Below are positions 37,984 to 46,481 of a stretch of 64,000 nucleotides of DNA, piece by piece. Both the position numbers and the translations under genes were made by a program. The stretch is from Lentisphaerota bacterium. Its GTDB lineage: Bacteria > Verrucomicrobiota > Lentisphaeria > Victivallales > Victivallaceae. The stretch spans positions 1 to 64,000 of the forward strand of contig SUWA01000001.1 of the NCBI GenBank assembly GCA_015061695.1, written 5' to 3'. Position 1 is the first letter of the stretch. Every line of letters begins with the position of its first letter. The notes beneath the pieces are model-generated. The model was not told the origin of the DNA, ran no database searches, and worked only from the letters and a program-made list of their open reading frames with translations.

Positions 37984-40900
37984 ATGCAAGCAACAGCTGA
38001 AATTGCCGACCGGAGTACCCAGGCTTCTGCCGTGTCAAAAAATATTTATTACTCCTATGATACAAAAAATAACTTCATATATTCCACCGGTACAATTACA
38101 ATAGATACTTCGGGGAATACCCCGACTATCACAGTAGACGGCAATCTGGTAAAAACAGGCAAAATTGTTGATGGCGTTGCCGTTTTTGACTTCAATTATA
38201 TTGAATTGGCAGCCAATACCCAAATAACAATTACCGGGGAGCGCCCGCTTGCATTAAACTCTTATACCGACATGGTAATATCTTCAAGCATAGATGTATC
38301 CGGCGAAATAGCAGGTCGTGCCGGAGGCGGCGCGGGCGGTGCCGGCGGCGATGGCGGCGCTGCCGGAGTTGGCGGCGACGGCGGCAGTGGCGGCAATGGC
38401 GGATTGTATGGTTCAGGCAGTTATTACAGCGGAGTGCGAGGCGGCAGCGGCAGCAATGGCTCAAGCGGCAACCGTGGCGCTAAAGGCGAAACAGGAAGCA
38501 AAGGTCAAAACGGCCAAAGCGGTTTTGGTGCTGATGATATTACCGAAGCAACCGGCAATGGCGGACAAGGCGGTACTGCAAACGCGTATTATGCCGACGG
38601 CGGTAATGGCGGCAGTGGCGGCAGCGGCGGCAGAATGGGTTCTTACGGCGATGGCTACAGAGGCAATGACGGAACCCAAGGCACTCAAGGCGAAAATGGC
38701 AACAGTGGCGGGAGTGGTTTATCCGGCAGCATGGGAATTGATGCAATATCAAACCGAAATGCCGACTCGCTTGACCTGATAGCCGGTACCGGCGGCGCGG
38801 GCGGCAGCGGTGGCGGCGGCGGGGCCGGTGGTAACGGCGGCGGCGGCGGTGGCGCGGGCGGCGGCGGTGGCGGCGGTGGCGGCGGAGCCATAAAAGAAAT
38901 CAATTACGGAGTGGGATATATCAATGGCGCTCATGGTGGTGTCGGCGGTTCTGGCGGTAACGGCGGCAAAGGCGGTTCTGGCGGTAACGGCGGCAATGGC
39001 GGTGCCGGAGGTACAGGCGGCAACGGCGGCGGTTGTATCGTATTATCAGCCCGGGGAAATCTGTTTTTTGACTCATTGATCAATATTTCTGCCGGGAATG
39101 CGCAAGCCGGTCAAACCGGCAATTACGGCAGCAATGGCAGTTCCGGGAAGAGCGGAGGAAAAGGTTTTGTAGTTCATAACAATGGCTATGTAGGCCCCGG
39201 TTACGATGGAGGTGCCGGCGGCGATGGCGGTAACGGCGGTTCTGGCGGTAACGGCGGCAAAGGCGGCGATGGCGGTAACGGAGGCAATGGCGGCCAAGGT
39301 ACTCCGGGAATGATAAAATTGTCAGGATCTTTGATTTTTGCTGCCGACGGCACTGTTATATCAGGCAATGGCAATAACGATACCGCCGCTGACCGCAGTG
39401 GAGTCATTACATACATCTCCAATATGAGCAACTTGTTTACAGAAAAACAGAAAGTTGATTTTGAAGGTGCGCTGCAATTCGGCTCAACTACTCTCGATGA
39501 TTATCTGAAAGTAAAATCATCATACAGCGATACTCTTTATATTCCGATCATAGGTGGATTGGAAAATATAGGAGCTGGCGAGTATGGCTTTTGCAAAAAA
39601 GACAATCCGGCCCTGTCGATATCTTCCGGTATGAGATTGGACAGCTTCAGCAATGAATTTGCAATATACAGATTGTCAGGTATTTATGATGGGTTTGATC
39701 AGATTTTTATTCAGAATGTAACAACATCAACTCTCGATAAATATACTCTGCAAGTAGGCAATTACTCACAAACTGTTGAAATCAACAATTTAACTGCTGA
39801 TTCCACCTGGACCATTTGCGTCCCGGAAAGAATGAGTGTTTCGCTTACCAAAAGCCGGCAGGAAAAAGCAGATTTGCAAATTACTTCGTTTTCTGTTGCA
39901 GAATCCATAAAATCCGGTAACAGCCTGACATTAAACTTTACGATCAAAAATAATGGTTCAGCAACCGCTCAAGCGTCAAAACTTTATGTTTATGACAACG
40001 ATGTAAAGATTGGCGAAGCGTCCATAGCAACTATCAAAGCTGGCGGTGTTTACCAAAACTCTTATACAATTGCAGCTGACAAATTAACCGTTGGTGCCAA
40101 CAAAATCCGCCTGGTGGCCGACGGTGGCGGAGTTGTGGCCGAAACCAACGAAGATAACAATGGTTACACCAGAACGGTCAAAGTTACGGAAGACTTGGCT
40201 CCGGCGGATTTGATTATTTCCAACTTTACTGTGGCTTCGAGTGTAAAAAGTAATGAGGATTTGCTCCTTACTGTAACAGTCAAGAATCAGGGTGGTATTT
40301 CGGCCAAGGCTTCGCGGGTTTATGTTTACAACGATGGTGTAAAGATCGGCGATATTTATATCGGCACAGTCTATGCCGGAAAAACTTACACCAACAGTTA
40401 CACCATTGCCGCCGGTACGCTCAAGGCCGGTGATCGTAAGATTCGTTTGGTGGCCGATGGCGCTAACATCGTGCCGGAATCGGATAATAACAACAATGGT
40501 TACACCAGAACGGTCAAGGTTACGGAAGATTTGGCTCCGGCGGATTTGATTATTTCAAACTTTGACATTGCTGCAAGCGCCAAGACAAACGAAGACTTGA
40601 AACTTACTGTAACAGTCAAGAATCAGGGCGGGATTTCTGCCAAAGCCTCGCGGGTGTATGTGTATAATGATGGCGTGAAGATCGGCGATATTTATATCGG
40701 AACGGTCTACGCCGGTAAAACTTACACCAACAGTTACACCATTGCCGCCGGTACGCTCAAAGCTGGGGATCATAAAATCCGTTTGGTGGCCGATGGTGCC
40801 AACATTGTGCCGGAATCGGATAATAACAACAATGGTTACACCAAAACGGTCAAAGTTACGGAAGATTTGGCTCCGGCGGATTTGATTATTTCCAACTTTG

Positions 40901-41850
40901 ACATTGCTTCGAGCGTTAAGGCCAACGAGGCGTTGAAACTTACTGTAACAGTCAAGAATCAGGGCGGGATTTCGGCCAAGGCTTCGCGGGTTTATGTTTA
41001 CAACGATGGTGTAAAGATCGGCGATATTTATATCGGTGCAGTTTACGCCGGTAAAACTTACACCAACAGTTACACCATTGCTGCCGGTACGCTCAAAGCC
41101 GGGGATCGTAAGATCCGCTTGGTGGCCGATGGCGCTAACATCGTGCCGGAATCGGACAATAACAACAACGGTTATACCAGAACGGTCAAGGTTACGGCGG
41201 TTAAAACTCCGGCGGACTTGGTGGTCAGCACGCTTACGGCCCCGGCTTCGGCCAACCAATCACAAGCTGTAAAAATCAACTTTACGGTCAAAAATCAGGG
41301 CGACACCGCCGCATCTTCGTCAATTATGTATATTTATGTTGACGGCAATATGGTCGGTGCAACGATGGTCGATGCGCTGAATGGTGGTGCTTCATTCAGC
41401 GGCAGTTACACCATTGCGGCCGGAGCCATGTCAAGCGGAACCCATCGCATCCGGGTGCTGGCGGACGGCAACAATGCGATTGCAGAATCCGACAATAACA
41501 ACAACGGTTATTCGCGGGCGATCAACATTGTTTCGACTCCGGCGGCGGATGCTCCGGCGGCTTTGCCGATGCTCGATACCGCCGCTCCGCTGGCGTTTGA
41601 GGAAGTGTTGGACGATGCGGTCGATACGTTTGAGTTCGAGTTGAGCGCTTCCGGCAAGGTCGATATTGATTTGAGCTTTGAAGATGCTTCCAACGCCCAA
41701 GTCGCGTTGTTCGATGCGGCGGGCAATGAGTTTGCACTCAATGACGCCTTGACTTCGGTCGATACTTTGAGTGCCGGGCTTTATCAGGTGGCGGTTACTG
41801 CCGATGACGAAGTCAAAAGCAAATACGCCATCGAGCTTGCGCTGGCTTGA
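37984..41850 (+). CDS. Gly-rich (PGII/collagen-like) plus five CARDB-like repeats, PPC-like C-terminus; putative surface/extracellular protein
   Basis: ~350 residues dominated by GGxGGx; tandem ADLxIxxFxxxxSVKxxExLxLTVTVKNQG...; C-terminal DTFEFELSASGKVDIDLSFEDASNAQVALFDAAGNEF. Confidence 0.9.
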   Translation: MQATAEIADRSTQASAVSKNIYYSYDTKNNFIYSTGTITIDTSGNTPTITVDGNLVKTGKIVDGVAVFDFNYIELAANTQITITGERPLALNSYTDMVISSSIDVSGEIAGRAGGGAGGAGGDGGAAGVGGDGGSGGNGGLYGSGSYYSGVRGGSGSNGSSGNRGAKGETGSKGQNGQSGFGADDITEATGNGGQGGTANAYYADGGNGGSGGSGGRMGSYGDGYRGNDGTQGTQGENGNSGGSGLSGSMGIDAISNRNADSLDLIAGTGGAGGSGGGGGAGGNGGGGGGAGGGGGGGGGGAIKEINYGVGYINGAHGGVGGSGGNGGKGGSGGNGGNGGAGGTGGNGGGCIVLSARGNLFFDSLINISAGNAQAGQTGNYGSNGSSGKSGGKGFVVHNNGYVGPGYDGGAGGDGGNGGSGGNGGKGGDGGNGGNGGQGTPGMIKLSGSLIFAADGTVISGNGNNDTAADRSGVITYISNMSNLFTEKQKVDFEGALQFGSTTLDDYLKVKSSYSDTLYIPIIGGLENIGAGEYGFCKKDNPALSISSGMRLDSFSNEFAIYRLSGIYDGFDQIFIQNVTTSTLDKYTLQVGNYSQTVEINNLTADSTWTICVPERMSVSLTKSRQEKADLQITSFSVAESIKSGNSLTLNFTIKNNGSATAQASKLYVYDNDVKIGEASIATIKAGGVYQNSYTIAADKLTVGANKIRLVADGGGVVAETNEDNNGYTRTVKVTEDLAPADLIISNFTVASSVKSNEDLLLTVTVKNQGGISAKASRVYVYNDGVKIGDIYIGTVYAGKTYTNSYTIAAGTLKAGDRKIRLVADGANIVPESDNNNNGYTRTVKVTEDLAPADLIISNFDIAASAKTNEDLKLTVTVKNQGGISAKASRVYVYNDGVKIGDIYIGTVYAGKTYTNSYTIAAGTLKAGDHKIRLVADGANIVPESDNNNNGYTKTVKVTEDLAPADLIISNFDIASSVKANEALKLTVTVKNQGGISAKASRVYVYNDGVKIGDIYIGAVYAGKTYTNSYTIAAGTLKAGDRKIRLVADGANIVPESDNNNNGYTRTVKVTAVKTPADLVVSTLTAPASANQSQAVKINFTVKNQGDTAASSSIMYIYVDGNMVGATMVDALNGGASFSGSYTIAAGAMSSGTHRIRVLADGNNAIAESDNNNNGYSRAINIVSTPAADAPAALPMLDTAAPLAFEEVLDDAVDTFEFELSASGKVDIDLSFEDASNAQVALFDAAGNEFALNDALTSVDTLSAGLYQVAVTADDEVKSKYAIELALA
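38320..39310 (+). repeat. GGC-rich low-complexity coding repeat
   Basis: Interrupted GGCGGNGGCGGN triplet tracts encoding GGxGGx; densest at 38798..38890. Confidence 0.9.
40201..41208 (+). repeat. Three near-identical 336-bp tandem CARDB-coding repeats
   Basis: CCGGCGGATTTGATTATTTC starts at 40201, 40537, 40873 and a diverged CCGGCGGACTTG at 41209: period exactly 336 bp (112 codons). Confidence 0.95.
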
Positions 41851-41880
41851 AAATAATCAGGTAAAATAAGACACAAAAAA

Positions 41881-41921
41881 ACCGGAACTGCAATGGGATC
41901 TCTCCGCCGTCAGTTCCGGTT
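41881..41921. terminator. Bidirectional terminator between the CARDB gene and the 71-aa gene
   Basis: ACCGGAACTG.../CAGTTCCGGT inverted repeat flanked by A- and T-runs. Confidence 0.65.
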
Positions 41922-41935
41922 GTTTATTACTGTTT

Positions 41936-42151
41936 TTACTTTTTGATCATATTGGCCCGCAGCAGCGCGCCGGGATTGGATTCAGAAAGTGTTTTTACAT
42001 CGCTGCTGCTTTCGGCAGCTATCTTGCTTGCAGATTTGTTCAGGTCGCTGCGTTGCGCTTTTTCGGCGGTGCTGCCCAGCAAAACAACCGCAAGCAAAGC
42101 CAGAACCACAAACAGCACTGTCCGTCCGGAAAATCTTTTAAGTGCATCCAT
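41936..42151 (-). CDS. Small single-TM hypothetical protein
   Basis: MDALKRFSGRTVLFVVLALLAVVLLGSTAEKAQRSDLNKSASKIAAESSSDVKTLSESNPGALLRANMIKK; RBS GGAGTAAGG. Confidence 0.65.
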   Translation of the reverse strand: MDALKRFSGRTVLFVVLALLAVVLLGSTAEKAQRSDLNKSASKIAAESSSDVKTLSESNPGALLRANMIKK

Positions 42152-42177
42152 AATACCTTACTCCTCAACCGTTTGAT

Positions 42178-42654
42178 TTACTGTTCAAACTTCAGATCTT
42201 GAGCCAGCTCAAGATCACCTCGATCTATTTCATGCTCGTTGATGAGCTTCAATTCATCCTGCCAGCGTTTCAGGTTCCAGATTTCCACGCCGATCTCCAC
42301 GCCGATAACGATCGCCTCGCAACCGGCATCCAGCAAAGTCGGCTGACGGAATTCCTGCGGCAGAGTCAAACGCCCCTGCGATGTGATCTGCGCTGACGCG
42401 CTCCACGCCCCGAATCGCCGCAAATCACGCCGCTTGAGCATACTCATGCCCGCCTGACGGATCGCTTCGGCATCGCGCCGGCGCATTTCGCTGTACACGG
42501 CTTCGGGATAAATCGCCAGCGCGCCTTCCGGCAAACAGTAAAACACTACATCGCCCTTGCCATCAGCCAAAAAGTCATTGACAAAATGCACCGGCAGTTT
42601 CACCCGTCCGTTGGCATCCACCAAAACTTTATCCTGTCCGCAAAAAGCCAGCAT
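42178..42654 (-). CDS. MraZ-like (double AbrB/SpoVT fold) transcriptional regulator
   Basis: KVLVDANGRVKLPVHFVNDFLADGKGDVVFYCLPEGALAIYP ... AQITSQGRLTLPQEFRQPTLLDAGCEAIVIGVEIGVEIWNLKRW: two tandem AbrB-like half-domains as in MraZ. Confidence 0.78.
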   Translation of the reverse strand: MLAFCGQDKVLVDANGRVKLPVHFVNDFLADGKGDVVFYCLPEGALAIYPEAVYSEMRRRDAEAIRQAGMSMLKRRDLRRFGAWSASAQITSQGRLTLPQEFRQPTLLDAGCEAIVIGVEIGVEIWNLKRWQDELKLINEHEIDRGDLELAQDLKFEQ

Positions 42655-42682
42655 GAACTTTTACCGTTATAAACCAATCTTC

Positions 42683-42718
42683 ATTCCATTTTGTTCCAAT
42701 ATAATCCATTTTATTCCA
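42683..42718 (-). promoter_or_regulatory. Four 10-bp-spaced TGGANN direct repeats (candidate MraZ box array)
   Basis: Minus strand TGGAATaaaaTGGATTatatTGGAACaaaaTGGAAT, just upstream of the mraZ-like CDS. Confidence 0.75.
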
Positions 42719-42806
42719 AATACAAGTATTTTTTCTTAAAAAAGTTAATTTTTTTGTGTTTTTTTACTTTTTTTACGCTTTTTACCAATGATCAGACCAA
42801 TCAGAC

Positions 42807-42864
42807 TTGATTTTATTTTAAAATATGATATATTAATTTATGCAAATTCTAATATATAGAATTT
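42807..42864 (+). promoter_or_regulatory. Promoter and operator-like palindrome of the IclR/QueG-like operon
   Basis: TTGATT-16 nt-TATATT (42807..42834) followed by perfect AAATTCTA-ATATA-TAGAATTT (42844..42864). Confidence 0.65.
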
Positions 42865-42885
42865 ATAACAGGGTTTTATTTTACA

Positions 42886-43656
42886 ATGAACAACACTTTA
42901 CAAAATGGATTCAAGGTACTCGAATATCTGGCCCAAAGCGGCAACAGCTGCAGTGTCAAAGAGATCGCCGAACATTTGCAGCTGCCTAACAGCCACGCCT
43001 GCAGATTGTTAAAAACATTGCAAGCCACCGGATATGTAGAGCAGATTGCCGGCAGTCGTCAATATCAGATCAGCTTGCAGATATTGTGTCTGTCCAACGC
43101 CAGATTAAAAAATCTCCGGTTACGTCAAGTCGGGCAGATGATATTGCGTCAACTCTGCCAGAAATTGCAGTTGGAGTGCGTGTTGAGCGCCTGGAGTCAG
43201 ACAAAATCCATAATCATAGCTACCGAATATCCGGACAATAATCTTTTGTATGACAGTAATCTGGTGATAGGCAACACTCATCAGACAGTTATTTCGGCCT
43301 GCGGCAAAGTGTGTGCAGCGTTTGCCTCGCCAACAGACCTTGAACAGGCGTTGGCCAAAGTCAACTGGCTCGACGGATCGCAGTTGGCATGCCATGACGA
43401 AAAAAGTTTCCGGCAGGAACTTGACATCATCCGTCAAAATGGTTTTGCACGGATGCTGAACGAAAATACCCCCGATGTGGCATCTGCGGCCGCACCGATA
43501 CGGGATGCAAACGGTAATTTAGCCGGAGCCGTAGGGGTGGTATTGCCGCGCGGAGAACAGAATTGGACGCCTCTGATGTGGGATAATTGTTCGCGGGGAG
43601 TAATGGAGGCAGCAGCAGCAATTTCGCAAGTTCTGGGATTTATTCCCTCGATCTGA
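42886..43656 (+). CDS. IclR-family transcriptional regulator
   Basis: GFKVLEYLAQSGNSCSVKEIAEHLQLPNSHACRLLKTLQATGYVEQIAGSRQYQIS; C-terminal GAF-like AAPIRDANGNLAGAVGVVLP. Confidence 0.92.
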   Translation: MNNTLQNGFKVLEYLAQSGNSCSVKEIAEHLQLPNSHACRLLKTLQATGYVEQIAGSRQYQISLQILCLSNARLKNLRLRQVGQMILRQLCQKLQLECVLSAWSQTKSIIIATEYPDNNLLYDSNLVIGNTHQTVISACGKVCAAFASPTDLEQALAKVNWLDGSQLACHDEKSFRQELDIIRQNGFARMLNENTPDVASAAAPIRDANGNLAGAVGVVLPRGEQNWTPLMWDNCSRGVMEAAAAISQVLGFIPSI

Positions 43657-43677
43657 ACCCCAAGAAAGGAGTTTTTT

Positions 43678-44475
43678 ATGCGTTCTGAAGAACTAAAAGC
43701 CTACGCGCTGGATCTGGGAGTGGATTTAGTGGGAATAGCCTCCGCTGAATCACTTTCAACGATGAAGCCAACCGATAATCCATTGCGCTTTATGCCGCAA
43801 GCCAAGTCGGTGATAGTATTGGGGCACCGTATTTTGCGCGGTTCCATGCGCGGGGTCGAAGAAGGAACCAACTTCAGTTCCACTTATTTTTACTTTGGCA
43901 TGGAGTGGCCGGAATTGGAATTTCTCTCCAAAAACGTTTATGAGGTAGCTTGTTTTCTTGAAGCCAACGGGTTTGAAGCCATGCCGCTGGCCGCTCATTC
44001 TGTAAACGGCGGACGCGATATGACTTTTGCCATGGAACCGGTCGCTGAAGCAGCCGGGTTGGGTGCTGTCGGCAAAGGCGGCTTTTTTATGACTCCGCAA
44101 TACGGCCACCGTCAACGTTTTGCGTTGATTCTGACCACAGCCGTACTGGCAGGCGATCAGCCCCGGAAAGTTGATCTCTGCCAAGATTGCGATGCATGTA
44201 TAAAAGCGTGTCCGTTGGGGGCATTTTACACCGCAGCGGACGGTTCAGTAAAGCTCAATAAACAAATCTGCGCCACTTGCCCCAATGGCGCTGTAACCTA
44301 TGCGGCTTATCAGGAAACCGACCGCTATGCGGCGCTTTGCGGCCGTACTTGCATGGATGTATCAAGCCGCAAAATCGTGCAGCAGTTCCGTAATCCATTC
44401 CGTAAACGCAAAGTCTGGCAGATCGATGCCGATGGTAATCATTTACTGAAAACTCCCGGGGAAGTCATACAATGA
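43678..44475 (+). CDS. QueG/reductive-dehalogenase-like double [4Fe-4S] protein, paralog 1
   Basis: GVDLVGIASAESL, AKSVIVLGHRIL, AAGLGAVGKGGFFMTPQYG, CQDCDACIKACPLGAFY plus a second cluster CATCPNGAVTY. Confidence 0.85.
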   Translation: MRSEELKAYALDLGVDLVGIASAESLSTMKPTDNPLRFMPQAKSVIVLGHRILRGSMRGVEEGTNFSSTYFYFGMEWPELEFLSKNVYEVACFLEANGFEAMPLAAHSVNGGRDMTFAMEPVAEAAGLGAVGKGGFFMTPQYGHRQRFALILTTAVLAGDQPRKVDLCQDCDACIKACPLGAFYTAADGSVKLNKQICATCPNGAVTYAAYQETDRYAALCGRTCMDVSSRKIVQQFRNPFRKRKVWQIDADGNHLLKTPGEVIQ

Positions 44476-45251
44476 ACAGTGCAGAAGTAAAAGCCATGGC
44501 GCTAAAATACGGCGCCGATATAGTCGGGATCGCCTCGATGGCAAGTTTTGCCGGAACCGCGGCAGCCAATCACCCGCAAAGTATTTTCAAACAAGGCCGT
44601 TGTGTAATCGTCATCGGGCGCCGGATCTTGCGCGGCACCACACAGATCAATGAAAATTGCAATGTAAAAAAGAACGATCCCTATCACTTTTTCGGCTTCA
44701 CCCAGCTGGAAGATCAGTTTTTGGCCAAAACAACTTATGATCTCGGCATCTGGATCGAATCGCAGGGCTTTGAGGCAGTCCCCATATTCGGCTACGACGC
44801 CGAAGCTGCCGGCCGATTTGAGCTGGCCGATCCGGTAGTTCCCGGCAAAGCGGCCCCCAATGTATATGTGGATTACCGCATTGCGGCTCAAGCGGCCGGA
44901 TTGGGTTCTATTGGCCGGCACGGACTTTTTATCACGCCCGAGTTCGGTACATTGCAACGCTTTGCCATGCTGATCTGCGACGATGATTTGGAGTGCGATC
45001 AACCCTGTGAGTATGATTTCTGTTGTGATTGCCAACGCTGCATTGAGTCATGTCCGCTGCAAGCACTGATCAAGCACGATTCCTCCGTTCAACGCCTTGA
45101 CCAACGCTGTAAAGTTTGCTCTGCCGGAGCAATTCCGACCGACATCGGCCGGTTTGAAACCGTTGACCGTTTTGCTGCAATATGCAGTTTAAGCTGCAAT
45201 CAGGCGCTCAAAGAACGCAATATATTAACGCACTGTACAACGGATTTTTGA
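44472..45251 (+). CDS. QueG/reductive-dehalogenase-like double [4Fe-4S] protein, paralog 2
   Basis: GADIVGIASMASF, CVIVIGRRIL, AAGLGSIGRHGLFITPEFG, CCDCQRCIESCPLQAL; 4-bp ATGA overlap with paralog 1. Confidence 0.85.
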   Translation: MNSAEVKAMALKYGADIVGIASMASFAGTAAANHPQSIFKQGRCVIVIGRRILRGTTQINENCNVKKNDPYHFFGFTQLEDQFLAKTTYDLGIWIESQGFEAVPIFGYDAEAAGRFELADPVVPGKAAPNVYVDYRIAAQAAGLGSIGRHGLFITPEFGTLQRFAMLICDDDLECDQPCEYDFCCDCQRCIESCPLQALIKHDSSVQRLDQRCKVCSAGAIPTDIGRFETVDRFAAICSLSCNQALKERNILTHCTTDF

Positions 45252-45259
45252 GGTATATT

Positions 45260-46405
45260 ATGACCAGCAACACCACTCTTACGGCCCGCATGCTTAAAGA
45301 TTACGCCAAGAGCCAAACCGTTGGCAACGGCGGTGACTTCGAGATCCTCGGGATCGCACCGATCGAACGCTTTGCCGGAGCGCCGGAACAGATGCACCCA
45401 AAAAATATTTTTCCGGACTGCCGTTCGGTAATTTCGATCATTCAACCGATTCCCCGCAGCTGTTATCGGGGGATCACTGAAGGCACTTACTGGCCCAATT
45501 ACAGCTTTTATGCTTACAATCGGCTCAATACATTGTTCCGCCCCATGCTGACTTACAATGTAGCGCGTTTTATTGAAGATCACGGATACGAAGCTGTGCC
45601 GATCTATCCGGCAGTGCCGGAGGCGTATCCGGAAAAGGCTGAACCGCGCGCCCCCGGCCGCCCGGTACCGGATATAAATATCAATGTCCGGATCGCTGCT
45701 ATGCTGTGCGGTTTGGGCGAAATCGGCTGGAGCAAGGTTTTTATCCATCCGACTTACGGTCCGCGAGTGCGCATTGGCACGATCCTGACCGACGCCGTGC
45801 TGGATTACGATGAAATCATGAAGCCGGGCACACTCTGCAAGATGTGTATGCGCTGCGCACAAAGCTGCCCCGGCAATGCAATTCCGCACCGGAAAGAAAA
45901 TAAAACCGTTACCATTCAGGTCAACGGCAAAAATTATCAGTGGGGAGATGTCCACATGGGACGCTGCACTGCCACCCATCATGGCGTAAATCCGCGCATA
46001 TCGCCATTTTTCAAACGTTATTTTCAAGGGGTGGATCTGGATATAAACAACAGCAACATCTCCCAGGCAACGGCTTACAAGCTGACCTTTACACTGGCGC
46101 TGGCCAAATGGCGATCGGAATACCCCGAGTATCCGGGAACTGACGTCATACCGTATTACCGGCAAATGCTTGCCCACGTCGGCTACTTTGCGGTGTGCGG
46201 AGCAAGAGGCTGTATTCGCGCCTGCATGGATTTTCAGGAAAAGAGCCGGAACATCCGGCAGTGTGATTTTGCCACACCGGTATTTCCGGAAAAATATTGG
46301 GAATTGCCGCCGCCATCACAGGACGACACCGGCGGGATCGTGGAAAAGAAAAAACTGACTGACCTTTTCCAGGAACCCGATCTGGATGCAGGTTCGTGGG
46401 AATAA
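45260..46405 (+). CDS. QueG/reductive-dehalogenase-like Fe-S protein, divergent paralog 3 with extended C-terminus
   Basis: ILGIAPIERF, CRSVISIIQPIP, LCGLGEIGWSKVFIHPTYGPRVRIGTILTDA, CKMCMRCAQSCPGNAIP, C-terminal CGARGCIRACMDFQE; start at 45260. Confidence 0.82.
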   Translation: MTSNTTLTARMLKDYAKSQTVGNGGDFEILGIAPIERFAGAPEQMHPKNIFPDCRSVISIIQPIPRSCYRGITEGTYWPNYSFYAYNRLNTLFRPMLTYNVARFIEDHGYEAVPIYPAVPEAYPEKAEPRAPGRPVPDININVRIAAMLCGLGEIGWSKVFIHPTYGPRVRIGTILTDAVLDYDEIMKPGTLCKMCMRCAQSCPGNAIPHRKENKTVTIQVNGKNYQWGDVHMGRCTATHHGVNPRISPFFKRYFQGVDLDINNSNISQATAYKLTFTLALAKWRSEYPEYPGTDVIPYYRQMLAHVGYFAVCGARGCIRACMDFQEKSRNIRQCDFATPVFPEKYWELPPPSQDDTGGIVEKKKLTDLFQEPDLDAGSWE

Positions 46406-46424
46406 GTACGATCGTATAAATACC

Positions 46425-46462
46425 AAACGGCTGCTGCCGGAAAATCAGGCAGCAGCCGTTTA
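46425..46462. terminator. Bidirectional terminator
   Basis: ACGGCTGCTGCC/GGCAGCAGCCGT 12-bp stem between convergent genes. Confidence 0.8.
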
Positions 46463-46481
46463 TTGATCTTTCAGGATCAGA

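Noticed and set aside
38685-38903. Poly-proline ORF (MISFMAPPPPPPPPPP...)
   Set aside because: Reverse complement of the GGC-rich polyglycine coding tract, not an independent gene.
43678-46405. Classical respiratory reductive dehalogenase operon (rdhAB)
   Set aside because: No Tat signal, no small membrane anchor and short subunits; only superfamily similarity is supportable.
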